DNA of 64,000 nucleotides from Hybos culiciformis (taxonomy: Eukaryota > Arthropoda > Insecta > Diptera > Hybotidae), in the NCBI GenBank assembly GCA_964007475.1, contig OZ023275.1:2914001-2978000 (forward strand). Direction: 5' to 3'. The notes under the pieces were generated by a model. It saw nothing but the letters and a program-made list of their open reading frames with translations, was not told the origin of the DNA and did not search any database. The translations under genes were made by a program, and so were the position numbers. Positions 1-14,800 of this stretch are shown here, piece after piece; position 1 is the first letter of the stretch; every line of letters starts with the position of its first letter.

Positions 1-2293
1 AAAAATTTTCAGTTAAAATTTAATTTCACAAAATTAAATCTTGTGTTTTTTTTTTAACGATTAAATAATGTTTCAAAGAATGAAAGTCATGTTTATAAAA
101 AATATAAAACAAAATTTATCTTTAAACAAAATGAAATATTTAAATATCTTGTTAAAAGTTAAAATTGAGAGGATTGAATAATTTAATTTTCGACGAAATA
201 AACGGTAATATTTATATATGAGAACTAATTTGCTTAAAGCTACAGTACTGTGCACAAAGTTATGTGCATAATATGAATATTTTGCACATATATTCATAGA
301 TACATGTATCTAAAATTTTGCAAAATGCAGTGGTATTTGTATGTATAGAAAAAAAAATAGTTGTTTAAAGTTAATTTATTATTTATTATATAGTATTAAT
401 TTATTACAACTAAATTACTCTGTGAACCGTTTTATGTTTAGAGAATTTTATGAAATATTAAAAAAGTGTAGAAAAATAAAGAAAAACAATTTTTCCGTAA
501 AACAATAATAGTACGAACGAATTCATTTTCTATAAATAAATACATATTGGAAAATTAAAATTATATTTTATATTAAACCATAAAATTATATTTGTTGTAG
601 GTGTATGTACGTTTGTATTTTTTTCCTTATGATCCAATAGGGAAAAATAAAAAAATTCTTTATAATAATAGCAAATACCCACGCGCTTAATTATTATATA
701 CGCTTCTATTCTTAAATTAAATTTGTAATTAAAAAAAAATTAAGAGAATGCTAGGGGCATTTTTTTTTTTTTTTTCAATATTATAATATTATTTTATTTA
801 TTTATTTTTAAATTTATGTATAATGGGTATACCTACTGAAAATTTTTATTTACTTACAAAAATACATTGTTTCAATATTATATGTTGATAGAACATGAAA
901 AAAGAAGATAAACATATTAATGTACATTTATGTAAAAAATTTAAATATTTTTTTTTAACAACTTGATAAGAAAGGAAGGCGAAACTACCTTAGAAGTTGA
1001 TAAACATATTATATATTATTAGAGAACTGAAAAACTTTTTTTGTCAAGTGATAATTTGTAAGTATTATAGAAATTAAGATAAAACTACTCAAGTCTTTAA
1101 GTTCTCTGAAATATCTTTTTTTAGTGCTTTAATTCCATTCCATGTGAAACTACATTTCATGTTTCATAAAATAGAAATCAGCACATTATAAAGTAAAAAT
1201 TCACTTATTTTTTATTCAGGAAAAATAGGAATAAATATTGAGTTTAAATGAATAAATACATTTTAAATTGAATGAATGAATGCATTTGAGTAAATAATCA
1301 AAAGTTTATGAATACAAGATGATAGAAACAGATTTTCAACTTGCTATCATTTTTTTTTGTCCAATAATCCTGTGGGTAATAAAATTTTGGTATATTAACA
1401 TACAAGTTTATAAATCAAAATTATAAGATTATTATTAAATTAAGCTATAATAATTCATTATGTCAATTCATTATAATATTATTATCTTCACAAAAATTGA
1501 AGATAAATGTAGGTATATGTTAGTTAATTTAATAATTAACTTTAAAATAGCAAAAATATTTTGTTTTTATGAACCTACATATTTTATAAATGAATTTAAA
1601 AATAATTCTTATTTTTATAATTAAGAAATATTTTTGGTCAAAAATGTGAATTAATTTATGTTTTGTTTTGGATATTAATCAAAACAAGAATCTATTAGGA
1701 TTTCATTACAAACATATAAAAACATTATGGAAGAAAAATAATTTTTATTATACATAAATATAAAAATGAATAGAAAAATCAAAATATCATTAATCACTAT
1801 AAGGCAATCACAACACGTTTTTCACATTTTCATTCCATTCGTATATAAAAAAAATATGTATATAATAATGTATATTTATATACATTACACATTCAATTCG
1901 AAATTTGTTTGGGAAAAATGAAAAATGAAAATAATATCTGTTATTTTATTTTTTCAAGTTTTCTCTCTATTTTTATTACCATATATTTTCATTTCTATTC
2001 AAGTAGCATAGTTAAGGATAATTTTTATAGTTACAAATCTTAATAATTTTTTTTATGTTATGTTTTATACAAAGCTTGATATAAATACAAATGTTCAATT
2101 CATATTTTAAATGTTATGAATATTCATTCAAGTTAATAACTTTTAAGCCTTATGTTATACAATATTCATTCCCAAAAGCAGATATGTATCTCTTTGTAAT
2201 TAACTTTTCTATAGCCTTGAATTTTATTTCTATATATAAATATATTAGAATATTGAGGTCCCGGTAGTGCTTCTAAGAATAAAAAATTAGATA
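1..2293. other. A/T-rich non-coding stretch
   Basis: I see no supported gene or RNA here. The sequence is dominated by A and T homopolymers and short AT words. Short open frames occur but have the Phe/Ile/Lys/Asn/Tyr composition expected by chance in such DNA. It ends at a run of N. Confidence 0.7.
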
Positions 2294-2493
2294 NNNNNNN
2301 NNNNNNNNNNNNNNNNNNNNNNNNNNNNNNNNNNNNNNNNNNNNNNNNNNNNNNNNNNNNNNNNNNNNNNNNNNNNNNNNNNNNNNNNNNNNNNNNNNNN
2401 NNNNNNNNNNNNNNNNNNNNNNNNNNNNNNNNNNNNNNNNNNNNNNNNNNNNNNNNNNNNNNNNNNNNNNNNNNNNNNNNNNNNNNNNNNNNN
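2294..2493. other. Assembly gap of 200 N
   Basis: Exactly 200 undetermined bases. The round length suggests a conventional placeholder rather than a measured size. It lies about 400 bases upstream of a hAT transposon end, so the other end of that element could be hidden in it; this is inference. Confidence 0.95.
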
Positions 2494-2849
2494 GATAAAA
2501 AAAATTATTTTTATAAACAAACAAATTCATACATGTTAATCCACGCGTATTTTTATTTAACACCGAAAACAAATTGAAAAACGATTAAGTAATGCCAAAA
2601 GCTTATATATGTGACAGTAATCTAACTTAAGATACAAAAACTAAAAATAACTAAACATTTTTCAAAGAAGCTTCAATTTGATTATTTCTTTGTCATAACA
2701 TTATTCGATAAAGACTATAATTATTTCAGCAAAAACCCACCAATTGAAAAGTAAATAAAAAATTCTATAAAAAATTTTCTATAAATTCATAAAAAATAAT
2801 CAGAACCAATTTTTAAAATTAATTGTCGTCAAATATTTCCGCTCTAAAA
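2494..2849. other. A/T-rich sequence between gap and hAT end
   Basis: No coding or structural signal seen. Part of it may be the degraded interior of the hAT-type element whose end follows, but nothing in it is recognisable as transposase. Confidence 0.5.
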
Positions 2850-2935
2850 TTTTGGCGTTTTGAAAATTTGGCCGCCCATCAAACCGTGCCGTCCTAGGCC
2901 CAGGCCTTACGGGCCTATGCGTAAATCCAGCACTG
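2850..2935. mobile_element. hAT-type transposon end (single end visible)
   Basis: A local GC-rich island breaks the A/T background and ends in GTAAATCCAGCACTG. Read on the minus strand this begins CAGTGCTGGATTTAC, the CAG-start, GGATTTA-containing form typical of hAT terminal inverted repeats. Just inside it is a small inverted repeat around AGGCCTTACGGGCCT. The following 8 bases, CTAATAAA, would be the target duplication. No matching left end is visible; it may have decayed or lie in the N gap. A more diverged relative may lie at 50636-50675. Confidence 0.55.
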
Positions 2936-2943
2936 CTAATAAA

Positions 2944-5900
2944 TTGATCATAAATTATGTTTTCTTAATACTTCTTGTAAATTAAATTATGATTTTGTTT
3001 AACTTATTTTTACAACTTTAACATTAAATTGAATCAAATATTCTATATTATGTTTATCAAATTCAAAATGTTAAGATTATGAAATTAAAAATTAAAAACA
3101 TTATTATAAGTTTTATTATTGTGATGATGATTTATTTTTAATATTCGTGTAATTGCTATATTATTGTTATCACTTATATGTCTGTTAATAATTTATATCG
3201 TACATATACACTTAGTTTAATCTTTCTTATATAAATTTCGTAGTAATGTAAAACTTATTATTACATTATGATCATATTTCATTTATTTATGTAATATGTA
3301 ACCACCCTTTTTTTTTTTTTTTTGGGAATTTCACACGTAAAATATTGTTGAGCTTGTTTTTAATACTCTATACAAATTATATTTAATACCTTTGACTGAA
3401 ATATAAAATGATACTAAACTTGTGTTTTATGAGAAATTACTTTAAATCTTATTTTAAGGAAGAAACATATCATGAAAGAGGAATTACGTTAATATTCCAA
3501 TTTTATTTTAATCTTTGATGTTGGTAGAAAGTGTTACTTATATAATTTTCTAAAAAAATCAAAGGAATTGAAACTTATTTCAAAATTATATAAAAATCAA
3601 AATTATTGAAAAATTAGTTGAAGAAGAAATTTAAGTTATCGTATATAAATACAAATTGCTGTATAGTTAAAATATTAATCTTTTAATTAATAACTCTGAT
3701 TTTTTTGTTTTAAATATTACTTTTTTACCTTTTAAAATTAATTTCAATATTTTTTAAAATTGAATAGAACATTTTGTGAATTTCCATTGGTAATTTTATC
3801 CAACGAATTTTATTATGAGTTTCAAAGTTTTGTCTTAAGTAATAATATGATTTACATAATAATCGTATTCCTAAGTTTTTGTAGCCACATCTTGTGTTCA
3901 TTTAAGTTGAAAATTTTCATATTTTATTTTTCATTTTTCTTGAATACGTTTTATTATTATTTCTTTACACTATATATACATCGGTATATAAATAAATATA
4001 ATATATATACATAATATAAATTCTTGGCATAAATTCTAGAGTCTATTTATAAAGTGTCCGAAAAGGATAAAATTGTCAGGTGCTGTATTTATTTTTATTA
4101 TTTATGTTGTTTAAAAAAAAAAAATAAATATTTTTTTTTATACTGTATTTCAAATTAATTCAAAATATTATGATTTTATGTATATAAATATAGTACAACC
4201 GTACAACAATAATAAAACTATATTCATACATACATATTAATTTTTTTTTTCAATATGCGGTAGGATATCCTTATTTGTTTAAGCAAAATAGGGGGATTAT
4301 TTGAATATTTTTGTATAGGTTTCAAACAAAAAAGTTATAATGTTTGCATAACCAATCAATTATGAAATAAAGTATTATTACATGACACTACCGAATTATA
4401 TTTTGAAAGTTATAAATAATAAAAAAAAAAAAACTAAAAAAATTCATTTTTCGAATTTATTATTTTGACCTTTTATATTTGAGTTTTCAAAAAATGTTTT
4501 CAAAATTTATTATATAACACTAAAAAGGAAATCAATTCTTGACTGCTATATAAAAATTATATGGTGCCACATTATAAATTGACTTATAAATATATAATTT
4601 TCAAATTGAATCATTAGTTTTCGGAATTCACTTTATCTGTTATATATTAAATTATATATTTATTTTTTCATATATTTTTGTTATTAAGAAATTTATTTTT
4701 ATATCAATAAAAGTATCTCAGTCTTGTTGATGTTTAATAGATATATATATATATATATATGTACTAAATGTTAATTAAAAATAAGTTTCATTGTCAGTAT
4801 CCCAATAAAAATTAGTATTTGAAAATTGCTATGTATTATGTTCGTTTAATGTTCTATAAATATGTAGATGTTTGCAGTAACATATATAAAACTCAAAAGG
4901 AATATAGATTGTATGCAAAATAGAAACCTTACGACCTGAAGAGAATAATATACAAAATATTTGTCTTATGTGTATATATAATATCTATTATAAAACAGAT
5001 GAATTAATGTGTCCTTTTAATAAAATAATATGCATAAAATATGTACGTAAATAAATACATATATGTTTTATACAAAATATAATATGAACATTTATTTTAT
5101 TTAACATTAGAACATTCATACATATGTACAAGTACAAGTATATTTATTTATATCTATTTATATTAATTTTTCCAAGAAAAATATGATAAAAAAAAAATAA
5201 AATTTGTTATTCTTGAGCTAGAAATTTTTTTTAATTTAAAACAAAACAATACATCATATTTACGCAAGCAAGAAACAATAAATTTGTCTATTTAGTCTCT
5301 TGGAAAAGAGCTTTAATTGAGCATTCAAGTGTAAGTTTTTATTTTTCATTTTAAACGAAAACACATTTTGTAATCAATTTATTTTGGGAATTAAGGATGA
5401 TTTAATCGGTTTTAATGTGAAGAAAATAAATTATTAAAATAATATGTTGTATTAAAAAAGTAAAAAATTTTCCTCAAGCGAAGTTCTTAGAACTTCAAAA
5501 TGAATAAATTTTGACAATGAAATACCTTATAACAAATGTTAAATGTTTTCAGAGATTTAAAGAATTTCTTGTCTTCAGATGAAATTTCATAAATTAATTA
5601 AAAAAGGTTGTTTTCTTCAACTTATTTTTGTAAGAATGAATTGTCAATATTATTGTATTAAATTAAGTTTGAACTCAAAGAATTCAATACACAAAATTAA
5701 ATTTTAGAGAATTACTAATTATTAAAAAAAATCAATTGGTTAAAGATCATTTCCATACCATTTTTTTAACGTCTTTTCTGTAACATATTAATATGTTGAA
5801 AGCTCTTACATGTTTGGGACTAAGTTACTTTTTGTATATGAATTGAGTTTTTATTAGGATTAGTGAATATAAAACCATTCAATTTGTTCTACACATAATT

Positions 5901-8900
5901 TTATAAAAATATTAAAATAAAAGTAGAATCACAGATTTATTGAATTTTATCAAAATAGAATTCGAGACTATAGTTTGACGATCAAAATGTAATTCCTAAT
6001 AATATTTAAAATAATTTAAACCTTATTTTATTGATACCACCTACTTATATTAATAAATAAATATATTGTTACAGATAATGTCTATCAATTTCTATATTTT
6101 TTTTTTTACATGTAATACAATGCTATTTCATTTCAACATATTTCCCTTAAAATTTAATTAAACCAGAGAGTAAAAAAATGTCATTATGTTTTATATCTTT
6201 TAATTGAAATAATCTCAATAATGAAAAGTTAACCTTTGACATTCATTATTGCTTTTGTTTGTCATTAATTTTTTTTTCTTTTTTTTCAATATACAGAGAA
6301 TTGATTTTCAACCTTGCGATCTTTTGCACTTGACCTTATTGTTAAACCTGTCAATTAATTTAGATACCATCCATGAAAGAAAAATTTATCAATATTAAAG
6401 TATTATATACATGTTTTATATACATATTATGATGTATAAAACAATCTGTGTTAATATATAATAATACAATCTGTGTATGTTGTGTAATAAAGAAAAAAAA
6501 ATAATGAAAAAAATATTTTCATTTATTAGGAAAATTCTTAAAAGAAGAAGAAAAAAAAAATATGTATATTGTAAATAAAATAAAATCAAAATGATGGAAA
6601 TGATAAATGATACAAGCATAGGATAACATTAGGATAAAAAAGAAACGAAATAAAAAAAATAAAAGAAATAAACTTCATATTTTATTAAAAATAAACGACT
6701 TTGAAAACCAAAGTAAATTTTTAAAATAAATATAGACTTAGGACGTAAATAATAAAATGGGGGCATTTAAAATTAGGATACGATGTGTTTTTTACCATGA
6801 AAACAGAAATTCTTATATATATAAATATATACATTAAAAAAAAATATTTGATTTCGAAAAAATGTATTTTTATTTTTCCTTTTACAATAAAAGAAAACAC
6901 ATAAAAAAATTAATAAAAATAGGGTAGGAAAAGTATTTTTTTCACATATATATATTATATTATATGGGAAAATTGTGCTTTGATGTTTTTTAATAGAGTA
7001 TTATACGTTAGAATTATATTACATAAGATGACCTCTTGAGAATTGACATTATCTGAAAATCAAATTTTGCCGCGTGTACAAATCAGAAATAAAACGATTT
7101 ATATTTATTTCCAATTATCTTTGACTCATATATAGTTAAATGACACGCACATACCAATTTCTCTCTATTTTCATTTACATCTTATTTAAGATTCAACACT
7201 CTGAAATAATTATCCTATACATAATTTATTAAATATTAAATTGTGAACATTTAGCTAGAGGCTTATTGTAGATTTAGTTGATTGAAATTTAAGTATTTTG
7301 ATAGATTAAGAAATCTTAATGTTAAAGTAGTAATTATACTATGGAGAGACAAATACATATATAGTATTCGAAAATAATTTAATCATTTATAGTGATTTAA
7401 AATAAATCTTTTTAACACGATTTTAATTTTTTATGTTATGTGCATATAATTCCATTTGATACAATTCAATAATATTGATGTCCTCTTAATTTTAACTAAT
7501 GTTAAATAAGGATTATATGTTATTAATTTTACAGTTTATATTCCTGTTGATGATACTGATACATCAATTTATGTACATCAATTCATATATATTAAATTAA
7601 ACATTATTATTATGTGTATTCATTTAATAATTTAAAAAAATTAATTATTCTCTTCTAAATATCGATACATTTTTTTTTTTGATTTAATATTCCAATTTTA
7701 AAGAATTAATCGAAGTTTTATTGTTCACTTTTCATCAGATAATTTTTTCGTTTTAGAAATGTTCCTTCGTTTGTTAAATACTCACAAATATGTAGGAGAA
7801 GCCTGTATATTAGGCATATAATAATATCTGAACTAGTGATTAACGATTTTGTGAATGAGAATTTAAAAGTAAAATTTTACAATTTAATTATGTATTATGT
7901 ATATCCATAAATTCAACATCATCATTCTATTTTCTGCAAAGGGTATTTTTAAAAGTAATTAAAAATTCCATCATTTTTTTATCGTTTATACATATATGAA
8001 GTAAAAAACAAATTTTCCGAACACATAATTATATCAACTAAAACTGTTTGGCCAAACAATAAATTGAAAATTTTATAGGAAAAGAGGAATAGATTAATAA
8101 ATTTGAAGTCATTTAAAATTCTCTTTTATTAAAATGATGTGACCGTTTGAGGCATTTATAGTTGTGTACCTATAAAAATTTTTGGTTTGCATAGTTTTTT
8201 TTTCCCGAAATATCTTCGTTATCTTTTTGTATAACAAAATAATTATCATTATTATGTTAGGTTTACATTGTTACAATAAAGAGTATATTATACTATCTTA
8301 TCTATTCTATTTTATTAATTTCCTATTATATCATCAAAAATTTCCTTAAACGTACATACACAATATAATAATGTATAGATATAATGTACAAATAAAATGA
8401 TTTTATAATGGAAAGAAAATCTGTTCTGCAATTTGTGTACAACAAATGAACTTATCATTTATTACGAAGCAATATTAAATTTACTTATTCATCAATTTGC
8501 AATTTGGATTTAAAGTTTATTAGATCATTGTGCAATTTCCAAAAAGTCAATTTAGTTTAAATTTTCCTTTTTTTTTGTTTTTTTTTTTTGGAAATCCATA
8601 ATGATATTTTCATTTGTTTTGTTATACCCAAAAAGCAAAAAAAAAAACAACAAAAAAAAAACTAAATAAATAAATAAATTATGATAAACATTATGAGAGA
8701 TCTAAAAAATTTTCCTTTGTCATCATCGTGACATCATAAATTCTTTGAAATATTATTTTCTTGGCATCAATACACAATATTGATTATTTTTCTAACATAT
8801 AAAATAATTACATGTGTATGAACAAAAATAATATTTTCAGATTAAAAGATAATCTACAAAGAAAATTGATTCAGAGAAGCCTTAAAATAATAAAGACAAA

Positions 8901-10510
8901 AGGAAAATGTTTTTTTTTTTTTTTTTTGGGTTCATTTTTAGTTTTGGGCAAAAATTATCCTTTTTGAAATTTCAAATTACATATAATGTATATAAATACG
9001 TTATTATTACATATGTATGTATATTGTATAAATATAAGTATGTTTTATTTTCATTAAATATTTTCATATTTGTTTGTTTTATAATAAATAATGTTTTTAT
9101 TTCATGTTTACTTTTATAACTTTATTCCAAATTAAAATATTATAATTATGTATCAAGTATGTAAAATACAGAGATCCTATATGCGAATCCCCAAGTTTTA
9201 AATCTTTAATGCATTTTATGAACTTATTTTAAAGAAAATAATTATTTTTTAAATAATTTATTTTACTAAATAATCCGAAAAGCTTTATAATAAACATTTA
9301 AATTCTTGAATTGAAAACATCATATGACTTAAGTACATATGAAAAAAAAAAATATGTATTTCGAATTTTACAAATTACAATTTATGTAATTATTATAATA
9401 ATTCAAACTTGCCGAACAGTCAAACATTTAGTTAAATTATTTAATTTTTCGTTGAACGGCAGCGATCGTTTGTATTATCATTATCATTATACATTTCATG
9501 TAGAAATTGATTTAACTTTCTAATGGCCTCGACAACGTTCAAACATGTTCAATATTAAATAAATAAAATTCATGTTCTAGAGAGTATAACTAGAAGAACT
9601 ATTGAGGAATATATTGAAGAAAATCTGTTTTCAAAAGTCAAAGGTTCAAAAGTATATTAATTTTACATTCACTGTTACCAGCAATATTACATAGTTAAGG
9701 TCTTTTATTTGCTATGAACGTACTTACTTATGCTCACCAACATTTCGAAAAATCTATCAAACATGTCGTTGAATGCTAATAAATAATATTCGCCCCTAAA
9801 CCAAATTGTTTGATGATATGTATACAAAATGAAAATGAAGGGAGAACGATAACTTTTACCAATACGCCCATTTCTTCAATAAAAAAAATTAAAAACATTT
9901 TTAGTAATGCGACATCTAGTACTTTATTAAGTCTGCTATTATGCATTTATGTATACACAATAATTTATGAATGTTAATATATTATTTTCTAAAGGACTTT
10001 TCACATTAATTTCAAATGAATTTAGATTATTTTTTAACTTTGAAATAAACTTAAAAGTGGTTTTTATTTTCTTTGTAAGACAGAACCGAAAAAGCCTGAA
10101 GCGGAATTGAAAATTTTTTGAGAAAAAAAAAAGTAATAAAAAAGGATTGGTTTATTATAGCAAAAAATTTTTTCAACATTCCGTAATAAGTATTTTCTGA
10201 ATATACATAACATAGAAAAATATTCATAAATTTATAATGCTATGGTTTACATAATTATTTATGTTATTCATATGGTTGCTGCAGGCAAAGCTAACAATAT
10301 GTGCTATACATAATTACACATCATTATTATTATTATTATTTTTTTTTTACTAAATAAATGTTGCCAAATTATGGGAAGCTGTATGTCTTAATTGCAAAAA
10401 GAAGTAACATCAAAGAAAAATTATTATTTTGTTTCCGGTCAAAATGTTATATATAATTTTTCGATCGTTAATGTACTTTATATTAAGGTTAGATTTTAAT
10501 TTTTTTCTAC
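2944..10510. other. Long A/T-rich non-coding stretch
   Basis: No gene supported over about 7.5 kb. Contents are homopolymers, a pure AT dinucleotide run at about 4738-4760, and dipteran-style TACATATGTATGTA words (for example near 9009). The open frames inside (such as 3760-4014, 8907-9119 and 9311-9523) encode low-complexity hydrophobic or Lys/Asn-rich peptides with no motif, so they are not annotated as genes. Confidence 0.6.
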
Positions 10511-10665
10511 TTAATATTTGGGTTTGGGTGATGCAGCAATTTTAACTAAAACATCAATTTCCGATTACTTTTTTTACTTTTATTTTATTTTTATTTTTTT
10601 CTTAAATTTAACATTTGGGTTTGGGTGATGCAGCAATTTTAATCAAGACATCAATTTCTGATTAT
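10511..10665. repeat. 97-base-period duplication
   Basis: Two copies of a roughly 57-base unit beginning TTAA(T/C)ATTTGGGTTTGGG and including GATGCAGCAATTTTAA start at about 10511 and 10608, with a T-rich spacer between. The copies differ at a handful of positions (for example AACTAAAACATC versus AATCAAGACATC), so the duplication is old rather than an assembly echo. No coding potential is seen. It could be a small satellite seed or part of an unrecognised element. Confidence 0.75.
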
Positions 10666-10670
10666 GTTTT

Positions 10671-11561
10671 TTTAATTTTCTTTTCTTCTATATTCTTATA
10701 ATTGTATTTGACTGCAGACTATCATCGGAATACAGTAGTACTAGTATATTATGGTTAGTTTTTTTCACCGATATAATGATTTTCAATCTAATAGTTTTTT
10801 AAATAATGTTTTCGATTGAATGTTTTCAATTATATGAGAAGAAAATGAATTTGGTTTTAGATTATGGTAAATACTGTATATAGTTTCAGATTTTAGTTAT
10901 ATTGAATCTTATAGAACACCATAAATGATTTAAATTAGATATGGATTTTTTTTTGGCATAGAAGTAAACATTTTAAATATATTTAAATTAATTTTTTAAA
11001 AGTTGTCCCAAACTCTACAAAAAAAAAAAAATAAAGTTGCATAAACTTTAGCATTCATTTGCATTAAAAACACACATTTTTATTTTTAAATATTGACTGT
11101 TCTTGATTTCCTCAAAATTGTATGAAAGTGAACTATATATATCTAACAAAAATAAAAGAGAAAAAAAAACAAATGAATAACGCTTGACAAGTCAATATTT
11201 TACAATGTTTTCAAAAATTTCTAAACAAAGAAGATAACGCGAGTGACAAAAGCGAAAAAAAAAAATCAACATTAAAATGGTTTGAAAACAAAAAAAACCA
11301 ATTTAGTATATTGCTTTTATTTTTATTTTTTTGTAAAAATAAATAAAATTCCATTTTTACATTTTATATCGCACATGATATGGCAATAACTGAACTTTAC
11401 CATAATTTTTCGGACAACATATTTCTGAATTATTTAAATTTTTGTGTTTTTTTTTTTTTTTTTTAAACGTTATCGCATATAAAATATTATTAAATTAATA
11501 AAATTTATTTTTGAATGATATAGGGTGGTTTTAGTTAGACTAGAATATAATATACTACGTA
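10671..11561. other. A/T-rich non-coding stretch
   Basis: No gene, RNA or element identified. Homopolymer A and T runs dominate. Confidence 0.6.
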
Positions 11562-11823
11562 AGCCCGGGTGTTGTTAAAACAGAATTTAGCAACAGAACA
11601 GAATCAGCGACAGAAAAATGTATTCTTTATTTAATTAAATTCAATTGACATTCTGGCAACAGAAACAGAAAATAACCTCGTATGAGGTTATTCAAATTCT
11701 GTGAACAGAATCAATTTTTCTGTCGCTAAATTCTGTTGTAAAATTTTTTCCCCGAATAAATTCTGTTCAAATGTATTGAATTCTGTTTCTGTTGCTAAAT
11801 TCTGTTTTAACGACATCCCGGCT
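11562..11823. mobile_element. Foldback or MITE-like element, 262 bases
   Basis: The ends form an approximately 38-base inverted repeat. The left reads AGCCCGGGTGTTGTT followed by AAAACAGAATTTAGCAACAG; the right is its reverse complement with about three differences near the tip. The interior is built from repeated ACAGAA/TTCTGT words in both orientations. It folds around a central 9-base perfect stem (AATAACCTC at 11671-11679 with GAGGTTATT at 11684-11692), so the whole unit can form one long hairpin. There is no coding capacity. The target duplication is unclear; GTA flanks both ends. The class is not determined. Confidence 0.75.
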
Positions 11824-14800
11824 GTAGGGAACATTGTATATTTTGTGTTATTTTAAAATATTTTACATGGTAACACAAAATATACAATTTTTTATTTTAC
11901 TCTAAATTCTTTTACATGAATGATTGAATGCCGCGCTTTATAGAAATTTTTCAATCGATGTTTTATACAAAAATATAATAAAAACTTAATTAAAAATTCA
12001 TATTCAACTATATTATATATTTATATATTGAGAATTTAGTAATAAACAGAATCCTTAATTAACAGTTATTCAACTAAATATAATATTATATTTTGGGATT
12101 ATTAAGTTAATATTGAATTGAAGCACAAAATTTACAATTTATAATTTGGACATAAAGTTTATATTCTAAGAGTTTCAGGTTTTTTTTCTAACCTTTGCAA
12201 CTTATAAATACTTTAAGTGTTTTTTTGAGGAAGTGTATAAAATACGTTTATATTATATATTATATCATATGTTTATCCCTTTAACTATCTTTTTATTTTA
12301 AAAAAAATGGAAAAAAAAATTCTTTCACTACATTTCCACGGTTTATTTGTAGTACAAGTTACAAGCTAAATTTGCAAAAAAAAAAAATTGAATTCAAATT
12401 TTTGCCTTTCCCATAAGACAAAAATTGAAAAAAAACGGTTTTTAATTATTTTAAGCCAACTAGAATGTATGTCCATCAATCACAATGGACAAATCCAGTG
12501 AAAAGTTTAGGGAAAATTGCTATTAAAATATTTCTCTTAAATTTAATATGTTTGTTTTAATTAAGGTGTTGCATAACAAATTTACGAACTAGTCTGTTAA
12601 GATTTTTTTATTATTGAGATAAATTTGTTGAAAATTGATCTTAAATAATTATCTTCCTTCTTTACGCAAATGGAATTCGAAATTTTGAGTAAGCCACCTT
12701 TCACAACTTTTATTTTTGCTCTTTGAACTACTACAGTTTTAAAGTGAGTTATTAAAAAATAAAGTTGTTACTATATAGTTTGAAAGGATTAAAATAAAAG
12801 ACAATTGGTTTTAGGTCCAATATTAAAAAAGAAAAACGTAGTTTGTTCTAGATCTTGAACTTTTAGTCATTAAAATTTTTGATTTTTATTTTTTAATTTT
12901 TTTCCATTTCTAGGGATTACAAAATTTAACCAACAATTTTTTAATTTTAAAATATTTTATTTTTAATTCGCTCTAATTCATTTTCTAACATAATGTAGCT
13001 GGTTGCAAATATACGGATTTTTGAATTCATAAACTGATATGCAAATAAAATAATTTAGTTAAGTACACATTGGAAGGTTTTTTTTTTTAATATATGTACA
13101 GTACATTATTGTTTTTTATACATACATACATACATACATATAAAAATATTTATAAAAACGCAAATTTTATTTTAGGACATATTATTTTGTGTTTGTATAA
13201 AATCATAAATTTTGAAAATCAATATACAGTATAAATTTTAAGTTTTTAAAATCTCACCCATAAGAACAAAATATATGTACTCTTTTATATACAGTGAAAG
13301 CATCTAATCTACACAAAAATACAAAAAAAAATTGTTATTACGGTACATCATATTTTAGACAACAAAAAAAAAATTTAATGAAAAATTAAAAAGTCTATAA
13401 AATAAAATAGACTTTTATTTTTTTTTATTTTTTCAATTTTTAAAAGCCGTAATAAATTTTGTGTACTTAAAGTTCTATTCAAAACATTTTTTTGTTTGGT
13501 CAAAATATTAGGGTTGCCAACTCTTTGAAAGAGTAAAGTCGGATACTGAAATAAAAAGTTTTTTTTTCGTTCTTATTTAAATTAATCAAATCATCACAAG
13601 TAACGATAATATTCATATTATCAAAAATACAATTAAAATACAACTAAAAAATTAACAAATTAGAATTACGTATGCAAAATAAAAATGATGTGCCATTATT
13701 ATAACAAAAGTTAGTTGCATTGATAATTACATTACAAATAAAACAAACAATCCTGTTGCACAACATAATTCTCAACATTAAGAAAATGCAAACATAAATT
13801 ATAGTTTTGTTTAAATTTAAGAATTCGATAGAATTCATGAACTCTTAAGTCACATTTTTTTCTGATTTGTAATTTGTAAAAATTCTTAAATTATATACCT
13901 AAATTCGAAATTAAACCTTGCTTGATTTATTAATTAAAAATTGAAAAGAACAAAATTTAATAATCCCATAAAAAAATATAATTGGCTTAGATGTTTGAAG
14001 CCCTTCATGTCAAAAGTTAGATCTGATTACTTATTTTTTCTAAATATATTAAATATTCTTCAATATTCCGATGAAATCCTGAAGACAGGAAACTCTAATA
14101 ATAATAATAATAATAATAAAATCTCTATAAAGATAAAGTTTTACATAAAATGTTAAAAAAAGAAAAAAAACTTTTCATCAAAACAACTATAATACAACAC
14201 ACAATATACATGAATACATTTTTCTGAACATAAAAGGCAGAGAAGTTTAATTGTTTACAAAATTTATGTAATTTTTGTAGTGTGTTGTGTCAACAAAGTG
14301 TGGTATTTTATGCAAAATGTGTGGACAAACAAAAATTCTTAAAGTACATAAAAAATTATTGTTATTAAAAACTTTTGGATCAGCAATATCATAACATGTT
14401 ATAAAAATTTTCTTTTAATGTTTTAATATTAAGCATAATAAAAAAAATTAAAAAAAAATTCTAGGTGCATTGAAGTTTTTATGACTTTTTATTTTTATTT
14501 TTTAATTTGTTTCCTTTTATATTATATAAGTATATATAATTTAGGTCAACTTCATTGGAGGTACATAGTATGAATATAGTATACAACATAATATACATTT
14601 AATTATATTTTTTATCTTCCTTAACATAATAAAATTTAAATAAAAATATAATTTTTATTTTGTAAATTTTTTGTTCATTTTTTTTTTTTTACATTTTAAT
14701 GAAAATTAAGTTGCATAAGCGTGAATTATAAGGATTCAGAACTTTAGTGAACTCATTATATTAACTTCATTATTTATTATGAATTATTGTCGCCTCTAAA

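Noticed and set aside
2273..2572. Open frames spanning the N gap
   Set aside because: They consist almost entirely of undetermined residues.
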